Positions 1 through 6,627 of a stretch of DNA of 9,939 nt are shown one piece after another. The notes beneath the pieces are model-generated. The model was not told the DNA's origin. It did no database searches and was given only the letters and a program-made list of their open reading frames with translations. A program made the translations under genes and the position numbers. Within the stretch, counting starts at the first letter, position 1. The number at the start of each line of letters is the position of its first letter. The stretch comes from an uncultured Clostridiaceae bacterium (GTDB lineage: Bacteria; Bacillota; Clostridia; Lachnospirales; Lachnospiraceae): contig CATKZA010000030.1 of assembly GCA_949841235.1 (NCBI GenBank), positions 1 to 9,939 on the forward strand. Reading direction: 5' to 3'.

Positions 1-1
1 A

Positions 2-226
2 CTGGGGGTTTTGTATATAGTGGCAGCTGATGATTCTATTAAGGCTATTTCTGATCTTAAGGGAAAAACCGTATATATGACAGGAAAGGGAACGACTCCT
101 GACTATGTGTTCCAATATTTGCTGAATCAATGTTTCCTTTTCCTTATTCATTTCTTACTCCCATGCCTTTCTTTCATGCTGCCGTATTCCTCGCGCCATG
201 TTCCATACAGAACATCTAAATCATAA
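2..226 (+). pseudogene. Fragment of an ABC-transporter substrate-binding protein (NMT1/SsuA-like), broken near position 130
   Basis: The frame is open to the left edge, so the 5' part lies outside the window. Codons 2-130 read like an internal piece of a periplasmic-binding-type lipoprotein of the nitrate/sulfonate/thiamine-precursor family: LGVLYIVAADDS, then DLKGKTVYMTGKGTTPDYVF and YLLNQ. The segment 'DLKGKTVY.TGKGTTP.Y' is typical of these proteins, which bind a small ligand outside the membrane and pass it to an ABC permease. Normally another 150-200 residues follow. Here the frame changes to a Cys/Phe/Leu-rich stretch with no family resemblance and stops at 224-226. No permease or ATPase gene follows, and the glycosylation genes to the right are unrelated. 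I read it as the residue of a gene cut by rearrangement. The TTG at 11 has no ribosome binding site and is probably not a start. Family recognition is fairly sure; the exact break is approximate. Confidence 0.6.
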
Positions 227-256
227 TCTGTTCATAAGAAAAAACAATATAAGATT

Positions 257-283
257 ATATCGTCTTTTTAGAAAGAAATATTA
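257..283 (-). promoter_or_regulatory. Weak sigma-28 (SigD/FliA)-like promoter match on the - strand
   Basis: Read on the - strand, TAATATTT (276-283) and GACGATAT (257-264) are separated by 11 nt. The flagellar sigma factor consensus is TAAAGTTT-N11-GCCGATAA, so each half matches six of eight positions with exact spacing. It would drive transcription leftwards, away from the glycosyltransferase genes and antisense to the transporter fragment, where no complete gene can be seen. The AT-rich background makes chance agreement likely. Confidence 0.2.
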
Positions 284-303
284 GTATTCCTTGATATAAT
301 ACA

Positions 304-333
304 CTGGCAAATCTAATTTCTATAGATTATAAT
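304..333 (+). promoter_or_regulatory. Possible sigma-A-type promoter for the + strand glycosyltransferase operon
   Basis: A perfect TATAAT at 328-333 lies 18 nt downstream of CTGGCA (304-309, four of six matches to TTGACA). Transcription would begin near 340, leaving an untranslated leader of about 70 nt before the ATG at 410. An inverted repeat, AATCTA (310-315) and TAGATT (323-328), sits in the spacer and touches the -10 element, so it could be a repressor site. The surrounding DNA is so AT-rich that chance matches are expected; only the position upstream of the operon favours this one. Confidence 0.35.
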
Positions 334-338
334 GTCAA
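310..338 (-). promoter_or_regulatory. Possible leftward sigma-A-type promoter
   Basis: On the - strand a perfect TTGACA (333-338) is followed after 17 nt by TAGATT (310-315, four of six matches to TATAAT). It overlaps the candidate rightward promoter, so the region could be a divergent promoter pair. The only leftward reading frames seen in the window are short remnants between about 60 and 231, so any real target has been lost or is very small. Confidence 0.2.
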
Positions 339-366
339 TATATTGATTTCAAAAATAATGACGCAG

Positions 367-380
367 GCCGCTCAAGCGGC
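367..380 (+). repeat. Perfect 6-bp inverted repeat in the operon leader
   Basis: GCCGCT (367-372) and AGCGGC (375-380) are perfect complements separated by 2 nt. As RNA this gives a small GC-rich hairpin about 17 nt upstream of the AAGGAGG ribosome binding site (398-404). No U-tract follows, so it is not an intrinsic terminator. It might protect or structure the 5' end of the mRNA. Confidence 0.3.
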
Positions 381-409
381 GCAGCAATCCACAATCCAAG
401 GAGGCATCC

Positions 410-1621
410 ATGAACATTCTCATTCCCCGCTGGCATTCTTTCCATTTAGATGGGATGATCCATCTGTTAGAACAAGAAGGCCACGCCCTCCTCCCATGGG
501 AGGACTCTCCCAGAAACTACCACTATGACCCGGTATTCCGAAGGAAATTTGCAGAGATCGTGGCGGAATGGGAGATAGACGGGGTATTCTCCCTCCAATA
601 CTATCCCATCCTGTCCAATCTCTGCAATCCCCTCCACATCCCCTATATCTCCTGGTGCTATAACGATGGGGCAGACCAGAGGCTGTTGACAAAAAGCGTC
701 TGCAATCCATGCAACATCATCTTTCACGGAGACAGCGCCTGGGTGGAAAGGCTGCAGCGGCTGGGCGTGAAGAAATCCGCCTACCTTCCCTGGGCGGCAC
801 AGTCCGATGGGGACGTGCCTTTTGCCACGGCGGCAGACATTCCCCGGGCTGACCTGACTCTCATAGACACTTCCGACCAGGATGCCTGGGGACGATACCT
901 GACCCTGATGGCAAAGATTGACCATCAAACCAAGGGATTTCTGGATGGGCTGATGCAGGCGCAGCAGGGAATCTACGGCTTTCCCTTTCTGGAACATGCG
1001 CTGAATGGCACAGTCCTGGCGGCCATGGAGGCCGCCCTCCCCCTGCCGGCCCCCCGGGAAAGCATCGCCCCCAGAGAAGAACTCTACGCCCGCCAGGTAC
1101 TCTACCCCGCCCTCACCCGCCGGGAGACGGATGCCATGCTGGATCTTCTGGCGAAAGAATCCCGGTGGACAAAAATATGCTGTACCGGCCGCAGGGAAAC
1201 TCTCCCGCCATCTTTCCTCCGACAGCCCCTTCCAGCCGGGAACGCAGAACCCCCCAGAATGGCCGACAGCAAGATCTACCTCCTCCCCGCTCCCCGGGAT
1301 ATCCGGAACGGCATCCCCGCCCAGGCAATGGATATCATGGGCAGTGGAGGCTTCCTGCTCACCAGCTTCCACAGCGACTACCTCCGCTATTTTGAACCGG
1401 GAAAAGACTTCGTGTACTACGAATCCCCCGAAGATATGATGAACAAGGCAAGGTATTACCTCGCCCATGAAAGGGAACGCCGAAACATCGCACTCCAAGG
1501 CCAAAGAACCGTCCTGGCAGGACACACCATGACCATGCGCATCCGAGAGATGCTGGAAACACTGCAACTTGTCAAATCCCCCGGCAAGCAACAGGGCAAG
1601 AATAAAGGAGGCACCTTATGA
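410..1621 (+). CDS. Divergent CgeB/DUF3880-like glycosyltransferase-fold protein, possibly inactive
   Basis: This 403-residue protein has the layout of a two-domain GT-B protein of the CgeB type. It has an N-terminal DUF3880-like half (about 1-135: an MNILIPR beta-strand start, then HIPYISW at 76-82 and YLPWAA at 125-130) and a C-terminal glycosyltransferase-1-like half ending in GIPAQAMDIMGSGGFLL (301-317) and a helix with YYLAHERERR (349-358). The start is well supported: AAGGAGG at 398-404, 5 nt before ATG. Several motifs kept in the adjacent paralogue are altered. IYDSP becomes CYNDG (83-87), the glycine loop FVGNLY has no counterpart (LTLIDTSDQ at 149-157), and the conserved RINLN...RSG region is KIYLL...RNG (288-301). 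The fold is therefore clear but catalysis is doubtful; it may be a partner or regulatory subunit of the next protein. The gene overlaps the next by 4 nt (ATGA), implying translational coupling. No signal peptide is seen, so it is probably cytoplasmic. Confidence 0.75.
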   Translation: MNILIPRWHSFHLDGMIHLLEQEGHALLPWEDSPRNYHYDPVFRRKFAEIVAEWEIDGVFSLQYYPILSNLCNPLHIPYISWCYNDGADQRLLTKSVCNPCNIIFHGDSAWVERLQRLGVKKSAYLPWAAQSDGDVPFATAADIPRADLTLIDTSDQDAWGRYLTLMAKIDHQTKGFLDGLMQAQQGIYGFPFLEHALNGTVLAAMEAALPLPAPRESIAPREELYARQVLYPALTRRETDAMLDLLAKESRWTKICCTGRRETLPPSFLRQPLPAGNAEPPRMADSKIYLLPAPRDIRNGIPAQAMDIMGSGGFLLTSFHSDYLRYFEPGKDFVYYESPEDMMNKARYYLAHERERRNIALQGQRTVLAGHTMTMRIREMLETLQLVKSPGKQQGKNKGGTL

Positions 1622-2808
1622 AACTGCTTTTTTTCAAATCCAATATCTTCATGCAGGAGGACTGGCTGGAAACGCTGCAGCGCGCCGGTTATGACGTTGA
1701 CCCCATCACATACGTCTTCACAGATTACCTGGAAGATGGCTTCTTTGCAGATAAATTCAGAAAACGGCTGCGTGGGATTTCCTATGATGCGGTGCTATCC
1801 TTTAATTTCTATCCCATCATATCCGATATCTGCCGGGAATTTCACGTAAAATATATCTCCTGGATTTATGATAGCCCCATCCCCCATTTCTATCGGTATG
1901 ACACCCCCTGCAACCATGTGTACCACTTCGATCGGATAGAAGTGGAAGAACTGCGGGCAAAAGGATGCACCCAGGTAAGCCATCTGCCACTGGCGGTGAA
2001 CGCGGAGCGCCTGGACCGGCAGCTAGGCAGCCTGAATGAACTGCCGGAATACCGCCACCACATCTCCTTCGTGGGAAACCTGTACACCAACCGCTCCATC
2101 CAGGCCCGCAATTTCGTCTCCTCAGAATATATCCAGGGCATCCTCCAGGGATATGCCGCCGCCCAGACCCAGTTCTTCCAACAGGACATCGCAATGGAAT
2201 TGCTGAAAAACTCCCCCTACATCAATACCAATGCCTTTTCTGATGATTTCCCCCTGGAATCCCTTGCCAGAGCCGTTCACGAAGAAGCCACCCACCAAGA
2301 GCGAATCCGCCTCCTGTGGAAACTGTCCCAGCGGTTCCCAGTGGACCTATACACTTCGGAACATGTGGCGGAAGCCGCAAATCTCCGAGTGCATCCCCCC
2401 ATCGGCTACTATACGGAAATGCCCCATGTATTCCGGCACAGCCGCATCAATCTGAATATCAACTACCGCACCATCCGCTCCGGCATGTCCGCAAGACTGC
2501 TGGACGTCATGGGCTGCGGCGGCTTCCTCCTGACCACGCCCCAGCCGGAACTGTTCGACTATTTCCAGCCGGACAGGGACTTCGTAACCTTCTCCTCCTT
2601 AGAGGAACTGGAGGATAAATGCAGCTATTATCTCACCCACGACAGGGAAAGGCACCAGATCGCAAAAAACGGCTATGAGAAAATAAAAGAAGCCCACACC
2701 TACGATGCGCGCTTCCCCACGTTATTTTCATCACTATCATCCTTGGAACCCCTGCAAAGCGAAGTTTCCAAGGATGACTACGATCAGCACCAAGATGCTT
2801 TTCTTTAA
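1618..2808 (+). CDS. CgeB/DUF3880-family glycosyltransferase
   Basis: The 396-residue product is a typical CgeB-like GT-B enzyme, expected to transfer a sugar from an activated donor in the cytoplasm. The N-terminal DUF3880-like half (1-130) shows YDAVLSFNFYPIISD (56-70), KYISWIYDSP (78-87) and HLPLAVNAE (122-130). The C-terminal half begins with ISFVGNLY (149-156), a likely donor-binding glycine loop. It continues with VDLYTS (242-247), then RINLNINYRTIRSGMSAR (276-293) and DVMGCGGFLL (296-305), and closes with the family helix around YYLTHDRERH (337-346). About 30 variable residues follow. The start is fixed by AAGGAGG at 1605-1611 and by the ATGA overlap with the preceding gene. Known CgeB relatives act in spore-coat polysaccharide and surface or flagellar glycan synthesis; donor and acceptor here are unknown. 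Its stop lies only 8 nt from the stop of the opposing operon. Confidence 0.85.
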   Translation: MKLLFFKSNIFMQEDWLETLQRAGYDVDPITYVFTDYLEDGFFADKFRKRLRGISYDAVLSFNFYPIISDICREFHVKYISWIYDSPIPHFYRYDTPCNHVYHFDRIEVEELRAKGCTQVSHLPLAVNAERLDRQLGSLNELPEYRHHISFVGNLYTNRSIQARNFVSSEYIQGILQGYAAAQTQFFQQDIAMELLKNSPYINTNAFSDDFPLESLARAVHEEATHQERIRLLWKLSQRFPVDLYTSEHVAEAANLRVHPPIGYYTEMPHVFRHSRINLNINYRTIRSGMSARLLDVMGCGGFLLTTPQPELFDYFQPDRDFVTFSSLEELEDKCSYYLTHDRERHQIAKNGYEKIKEAHTYDARFPTLFSSLSSLEPLQSEVSKDDYDQHQDAFL

Positions 2809-2816
2809 GCAATTTC

Positions 2817-3326
2817 CTATTTGCAGCGCTTCAATATCTCTTCTGCAAATAAGGGCATTTCCTCCTGTTCCAAAGGCCACGCCATATACTCGATCCCATC
2901 CAGATGGGGATAACGCTCCTCGATATACGCCACGCCCTCCTCCCGGGAGTTCAGGATGGAGATATACCAGGAGTTAATGCCGTCCAGCTGCCGCTGAAAC
3001 TGCCCGGGATGCCCGGTCAGATAGGTAAATACATTATACTGGACATTGTCCACCCACAGGCCATCCATCTTTAGCGTCAGGCCGAAGCCATCCCCATCCA
3101 TGGAGAATACGAAACGCTTCCTGCCAAGCGGCTGGGCGGCAAAATACTCATCCATCTCCCCCAGCCTCTCAAAAGCCCCCTCCGATGCGATATTTAATTG
3201 CAAAGTTTCCACGCCCAATTCATGAAACGCCTCCTGCAGCTGCCCCAGCATCCGTTCCTTCTCCCCGTCCTCTGACGGCATCCACAAAAACAACCCCACG
3301 CCAATCATTGACTCTTCCTGTCCCAT
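2817..3326 (-). CDS. Small protein resembling the N-terminal half of a CgeB/DUF3880-like glycosyltransferase
   Basis: The 169-residue product matches no complete enzyme that I recognise. Its pattern follows the N-terminal Rossmann half of CgeB-like GT-B proteins. It starts with strand IGVGLFLW (8-15), then RFVFSMDGDGFGL (71-83) in the place of VLSFNFYP, NVFTYLTGHPGQF (98-110) in the place of KYISWIYDSP, SWYISILNSREE (119-130), and IEYMAWPLE (145-153) in the place of the HLPLA motif. The protein then ends after 16 more residues, so the donor-binding C-terminal half is missing. It cannot be a complete glycosyltransferase alone; it may bind an acceptor, pair with another subunit, or be a decayed gene. 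The chosen ATG (3324-3326) lies 1 nt after the stop of the upstream GT2 gene, suggesting coupled translation. ATG 3306-3308, with AGGA 7 nt upstream, is an equally plausible start. It is the last gene of the - strand operon. Confidence 0.6.
   Translation of the reverse strand: MGQEESMIGVGLFLWMPSEDGEKERMLGQLQEAFHELGVETLQLNIASEGAFERLGEMDEYFAAQPLGRKRFVFSMDGDGFGLTLKMDGLWVDNVQYNVFTYLTGHPGQFQRQLDGINSWYISILNSREEGVAYIEERYPHLDGIEYMAWPLEQEEMPLFAEEILKRCK
2818..2851. repeat. 9-bp perfect inverted repeat at the convergent operon junction
   Basis: TATTTGCAG (2818-2826) and CTGCAAATA (2843-2851) are perfect complements with a 16-nt loop. The repeat lies in the last codons of the - strand gene. No T-run follows in either direction and the stem is AT-rich, so it does not meet the criteria for an intrinsic terminator. 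It could still slow polymerase or shield the 3' end where two operons converge. Confidence 0.3.
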
Positions 3327-3327
3327 C

Positions 3328-4326
3328 TCACTTCTCTTTCCCCGCCAATATAGCGGCAACCAGCCCCTCCGCATCTTCATCATTCAGCCTCATGATCTGG
3401 ATATCCTCCTCCTGGATCTTCTGGCAGATAAAGGGATTGCCCTCATAGCTTCCCTCCACGGTTCTCTCCTTCAATTCCCGAATCTGACGCAGGCATTCAA
3501 GCACCTCCTCCCGATTCTCCTCACCGCACATGGACAGGCATTTCAGCACGCCATAACTGTACAGCTGGACAATCAGATATTCCACGGCTATCTGTATTCC
3601 CTCATAGCAGGGCAAATCACGCACCGACCGATAGTTTGCCTCCATAGCGCCCATCACATTCTCAAAATACCGCCTCCAGTCCCTCTCCCTGGAGGCAGAA
3701 TAATTCGTAAAAACATATTTATAGAAAATCTCCTTCACATTGGCTACCCTTTCCGCCATGGCAAAGGTCTTGGTAATAAACTCGGAATCCTCCAGAGCCA
3801 CCTTCTCCCGGAACTTGATGCCGCACTTGTCCAGAAAATCCCTTCGGTAGAGCTTGGAGACTATATATCCGCCAGAAACGATCAGCTGGGAACGCTTGGC
3901 ATCATCCTGCACCCCCGCCAATTCATCACTGACATGGAGCATGGCATAGTCCAGCTTCTCATTGTAATATCCGGAATCCACAATATCCGCTCCCGTCTCC
4001 ACCGCCCGGTCATACAATTTCCGGAACATCTGCGGCACGATCTCGTCGTCGGAATCCACAAAGCCCACATACTCCCCCGATGCCCGGGAAAGCCCCAGAT
4101 TCCTGGCACCGCCAGGGCCGGCATTTCTCTCCGTGCGCAAAAGAACCGTCTGCTCCCCATGCCTCTCCTGAAATTCCCTGGCAATCTCATAACTGTCATC
4201 GTCGGAGCAATCGTCAATCAGCACGTATTCCATTCCATCCAATGTCTGCGCCGCCAGCCCCTCCAAACTGCGGGAAAGATACTCCCCCGCATTGTAGATG
4301 GGCATAATTACGGAAACCTTCTTCAT
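3328..4326 (-). CDS. Family 2 glycosyltransferase (GT-A fold)
   Basis: The 332-residue protein carries the standard GT2 domain in residues 1 to about 200. It has the start VSVIMPIYNAGEYL (4-17), the nucleotide-binding IDDCSDD (37-43), NAGPGGARNLGL (68-79), the metal-binding DXD-type motif DSDD (91-94), and the probable catalytic-base region LEDSEF (178-183). A helical tail of about 130 residues completes it, with no obvious membrane segment, so it probably acts in the cytoplasm on a nucleotide-sugar donor. The start is secure: the - strand reads AAGGAGG 7 nt before ATG. It follows the DUF2920 gene after 75 nt and is followed after 1 nt by the half-CgeB gene. The donor sugar cannot be deduced. 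Similar enzymes build capsule, teichoic-acid and flagellar glycans; the neighbours favour protein or surface glycan modification. Confidence 0.92.
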   Translation of the reverse strand: MKKVSVIMPIYNAGEYLSRSLEGLAAQTLDGMEYVLIDDCSDDDSYEIAREFQERHGEQTVLLRTERNAGPGGARNLGLSRASGEYVGFVDSDDEIVPQMFRKLYDRAVETGADIVDSGYYNEKLDYAMLHVSDELAGVQDDAKRSQLIVSGGYIVSKLYRRDFLDKCGIKFREKVALEDSEFITKTFAMAERVANVKEIFYKYVFTNYSASRERDWRRYFENVMGAMEANYRSVRDLPCYEGIQIAVEYLIVQLYSYGVLKCLSMCGEENREEVLECLRQIRELKERTVEGSYEGNPFICQKIQEEDIQIMRLNDEDAEGLVAAILAGKEK

Positions 4327-4401
4327 CCATCTCCCTCCTTCGCCTTCTCAGATAATCCCGCCTCCACACAGGCAGCCGTCATCAAACTTGCCACCTCTCC
4401 A

Positions 4402-5484
4402 TCATCTGGCGTTTCGAGTCAATTCCAAATCCTCCGAGAGCCGGTAGAGGTATTTCCGGGAAACAAACTCCCGGCCCTCCCACATTCTCTCCCGGCCCTC
4501 CTGATCCAAAGGCTCTTCCCTGGCCATATCATCCATAGAGGTGACGAAATAAAATAGTTTCAGGAAATCCGTGCCCATGCCATGCTGGGTATTCTGGAAA
4601 ATATCTTCGTCCACATCCTCTTTCCTCACCACGCAGAGACGCAGATTCTCTACCTTATCCCCAAAATTCATTTTATCCTTCAAAGGCACCAAGCCGTCAT
4701 CTTCCCCGTGGAAAGAAAGGATTCTGGCATGGTTCTGAAACTGGGAATACAGCCTCCTCAGATTATATGCCTCCAGATCGTCAATCCACTGTCGCCCCTG
4801 ATACTCCAAAAAGACGTAGAATTTCTTGCTCTGTCCCGTCCCGCTGTCGCTCCACATGCCGCTGCATATTCTGGGGCGGTACAGATACACCGGATACACC
4901 CAGCCGGAGTTATCCAATATCCCCGAAAAGAGGTGAGGACGCAGGGCATTGCACAGCAGCGCCAGATATGCCCCATGGGAATACCCGTATGCTATGATGC
5001 GATTCAGATTATATTCGCATCCCCGGCATGAAAGCAAGTCCATCACGCTTTTTAACGCCCTCAGATTGTCCAATGCCTGAAAAAGTCCCAGCTCGCAGAA
5101 TTCATCCCCGGATTCCCCCTGCCGGAAATGCTCTGTCAGAGCCTCCTCCGGCAAAGGCTCTCCCCGCCTCTGCATGTCCCCCAGCTCCCTGGCCATCCCC
5201 TTCATAATCTCATGCACTTCCTTCATCGTCTGAGAAGCCATGAACTGATAGCCAAAATAGTCGCACTCCACCACCACCAGATTCTCCCGGTCAGAAAACT
5301 CCATCCGCATCTTCCTATACACATTGGCGCTGGTGTCCCCCTCAAAGCCGGAAATCAGAAGGAGTATTCCCGTATCAGGATTCACCCCGCTCTCCGGCTC
5401 CGTGTAAAATACCTGCACATCCCTCCCCCGGCTGCTGCCAAAATAGGGCTGCCCGGCCACTGTCAGCGAATACTCTGTTGCCAT
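4402..5484 (-). CDS. DUF2920-family alpha/beta hydrolase
   Basis: The 360-residue protein has an alpha/beta-hydrolase layout. LLLISGFEGD (41-50) is the strand and oxyanion-loop region. The nucleophile elbow AYGYSHGAYLALLC (165-178) gives GxSxG with Ser169. ILSFHGEDDGLVP (255-267) supplies the acid, probably Asp262 or Asp263, and TQHGMG (299-304) the catalytic His301. The overall pattern, including YFGYQFMA (76-83) and ELGLFQALDN (131-140), resembles DUF2920 proteins, which occur in Campylobacter flagellar modification loci but have no established substrate that I know of. A role as esterase or acyltransferase acting on an acylated sugar or lipid-linked glycan is inference. No signal peptide is visible. 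The start is supported by AGGAG 7 nt upstream, and the preceding methyltransferase stop is only 3 nt away, so the two are co-translated. An unrelated serine hydrolase family is the main alternative. Confidence 0.75.
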   Translation of the reverse strand: MATEYSLTVAGQPYFGSSRGRDVQVFYTEPESGVNPDTGILLLISGFEGDTSANVYRKMRMEFSDRENLVVVECDYFGYQFMASQTMKEVHEIMKGMARELGDMQRRGEPLPEEALTEHFRQGESGDEFCELGLFQALDNLRALKSVMDLLSCRGCEYNLNRIIAYGYSHGAYLALLCNALRPHLFSGILDNSGWVYPVYLYRPRICSGMWSDSGTGQSKKFYVFLEYQGRQWIDDLEAYNLRRLYSQFQNHARILSFHGEDDGLVPLKDKMNFGDKVENLRLCVVRKEDVDEDIFQNTQHGMGTDFLKLFYFVTSMDDMAREEPLDQEGRERMWEGREFVSRKYLYRLSEDLELTRNAR

Positions 5485-5487
5485 GCC

Positions 5488-6537
5488 TTATCTCCTAACT
5501 CTAACCATTCTCTTGATTCCCTCTCCCACCCTTGCAGCAATAGGATTTGCTATCCTCTCCTTTTCAATCACCAATATGCTGTCGTAATAATGCAAGCCAT
5601 GCATGCTTCTGGAATACCGGTTTTCTTGCAATTCTGCCTCTTGGCTATACCAGGCATGAATATAGTCGATAAAGTTCTTGCTATATTCAATATAGGAATC
5701 CGGGCACTGATAGCCGCCACCAAACTCCTTCCAATAGCTGGTGTGCAAATCCTCGCACAGATATGTGCCTCCATAGGCAATATGGGGAAACATTTCCTCA
5801 AAGGTGACGATCTGCTGGTTCATCGTATGCCCCCCATCATCAATCAAGATATCTATCCTGGGATATTTTTCCTTCATCCTCCTGAGAAACTCCCGATCCT
5901 CCTGAGAGCCAATCTCGATGGATATCTGCTCCTCCTCAAATTCTCTAGCATGCTCATCGATATCAATGCCGATAATCCGAGTCCCCTCCCCGAAATATTC
6001 CTTCCACATCTCCAGGGAACCGCCTTTGTAAACCCCGATTTCCATAATGACAGGTGCCTTATTCCGATATTTGGAAAAATGACGATCATATATTTCATAA
6101 TAATGGAGCCATTTAAACAGCAATCTGTGGGAATCGCAATAGGCAAACCTTTCCAGATCATTCATCGTGCCAGAGCGGACAATCTGATCGATCACATCGC
6201 CCTCCGTCTCCACCTTAGTCCAGTCAATGCTGTGAGGGCCTACGTTGCTCTTCACATAACTGTCGCACTGCTCTCTAGAGAGGCCTAATTTCTGGCGAAA
6301 CAAACTTACCGCCTCATTCGACAGATCGTGATTGGCACAGACATACAATCTATCAAAAGTCAAATTAGGAAGGTCTTCTATTCTCCTATGCAGATAGGAC
6401 CAGTCAGAAAGTCTGTAATATAATTCATCCTCATCAAAGGCCACCCCTTCAATCACGGCCTTCTCCCGCCATTCCCTAATCGCATCCTCCACAATATCTA
6501 CGGAGTCTTCTCCAACTCCCACCAAGACAATATGCAT
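5488..6537 (-). CDS. Class I SAM-dependent methyltransferase, MycE/CmcI-like, with extra N-terminal domain
   Basis: The 349-residue product probably methylates a sugar hydroxyl using S-adenosylmethionine. The C-terminal part (about 160-349) has motif I, IMEIGVYKGGSLEMW (164-178), then IIGIDIDE (188-195), IDILIDDGGH (228-237) and GGTYLCEDLHTSYW (256-269). The IDDGxH and EDLHTSYW signatures recall the metal-dependent sugar O-methyltransferase MycE and the CmcI/rhamnosyl O-methyltransferase group, where Asp/Glu residues hold Mg2+. The first ~95 residues (MHIVLVGVG...TFDRLYVCANHD) form a separate Rossmann-like domain also suggested in the adjacent FkbM protein. The ATG at 6535-6537 is preferred: AAAGGAG lies 8 nt upstream and the beta-strand begins at once. 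An upstream in-frame ATG at 6582 would add 15 residues with poorly spaced SD. A gap of 90 nt separates it from the FkbM gene and 3 nt from the hydrolase gene. Confidence 0.82.
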   Translation of the reverse strand: MHIVLVGVGEDSVDIVEDAIREWREKAVIEGVAFDEDELYYRLSDWSYLHRRIEDLPNLTFDRLYVCANHDLSNEAVSLFRQKLGLSREQCDSYVKSNVGPHSIDWTKVETEGDVIDQIVRSGTMNDLERFAYCDSHRLLFKWLHYYEIYDRHFSKYRNKAPVIMEIGVYKGGSLEMWKEYFGEGTRIIGIDIDEHAREFEEEQISIEIGSQEDREFLRRMKEKYPRIDILIDDGGHTMNQQIVTFEEMFPHIAYGGTYLCEDLHTSYWKEFGGGYQCPDSYIEYSKNFIDYIHAWYSQEAELQENRYSRSMHGLHYYDSILVIEKERIANPIAARVGEGIKRMVRVRR

Positions 6538-6627
6538 CTTTCCTGCTCCTTTCTCTACCGTTGATCTGCAAAGCCACTCCATAGCCCCCTTGCGAACTTA
6601 GCCTGAACACGCCCAGTCCTTCCCAAG

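Larger units (their letters stand above)
131..409. other. Intergenic region: AT-rich, promoter-like, joined to a GC-richer leader
   Basis: After the broken transporter fragment, positions 227-357 are extremely AT-rich and contain no convincing gene on either strand. From about 358 the composition changes abruptly to the GC-richer style of the downstream genes, and this last part (358-409) forms the untranslated leader of the first glycosyltransferase gene. The AT-rich part carries promoter-like elements on both strands and a short inverted repeat. On the - strand, a short reading frame ends at 148-150 with the stop overlapping an ATG (149-151) that starts MNKEKETLIQ. This looks like the tail and head of two coupled genes, but neither can be followed far enough to identify. 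Confidence 0.5.

Noticed and set aside
343..528. Short + strand frame beginning MISKIMTQAAQAAQQS
   Set aside because: The Ala/Gln-rich start comes from the leader hairpin sequence and the rest overlaps the real gene in another frame. There is no SD. A vague likeness to flagellin C-terminal repeats is too weak to support.
467..1591. Long - strand open frame antisense to the first CgeB-like gene
   Set aside because: No recognisable domain, no ribosome binding site, and its peptide is Gly/Cys/His-rich as expected from the reverse of GC-rich codons. The + strand frame has the SD, family motifs and operon overlap.
2818..2851. 9-bp inverted repeat as a bidirectional terminator
   Set aside because: The stem is AT-rich with a 16-nt loop and no T-tract follows on either strand.
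4327..4401. 75-nt gap between the hydrolase stop and the GT2 start as a hidden gene or terminator
   Set aside because: It holds only the GT2 ribosome binding site. No stable hairpin with T-run and no coding pattern was seen.
5128..6288. 386-codon + strand open frame across the hydrolase and methyltransferase genes
   Set aside because: It is antisense to two well-supported genes, is rich in His/Leu/Pro/Ile without domain pattern, has no SD, and bridges the junction between the two real genes.
6538..6627. 90-nt gap between the two methyltransferase genes as an internal promoter or small gene
   Set aside because: No credible -35/-10 pair, terminator hairpin or small reading frame with an SD was found, apart from the SD of the downstream gene.
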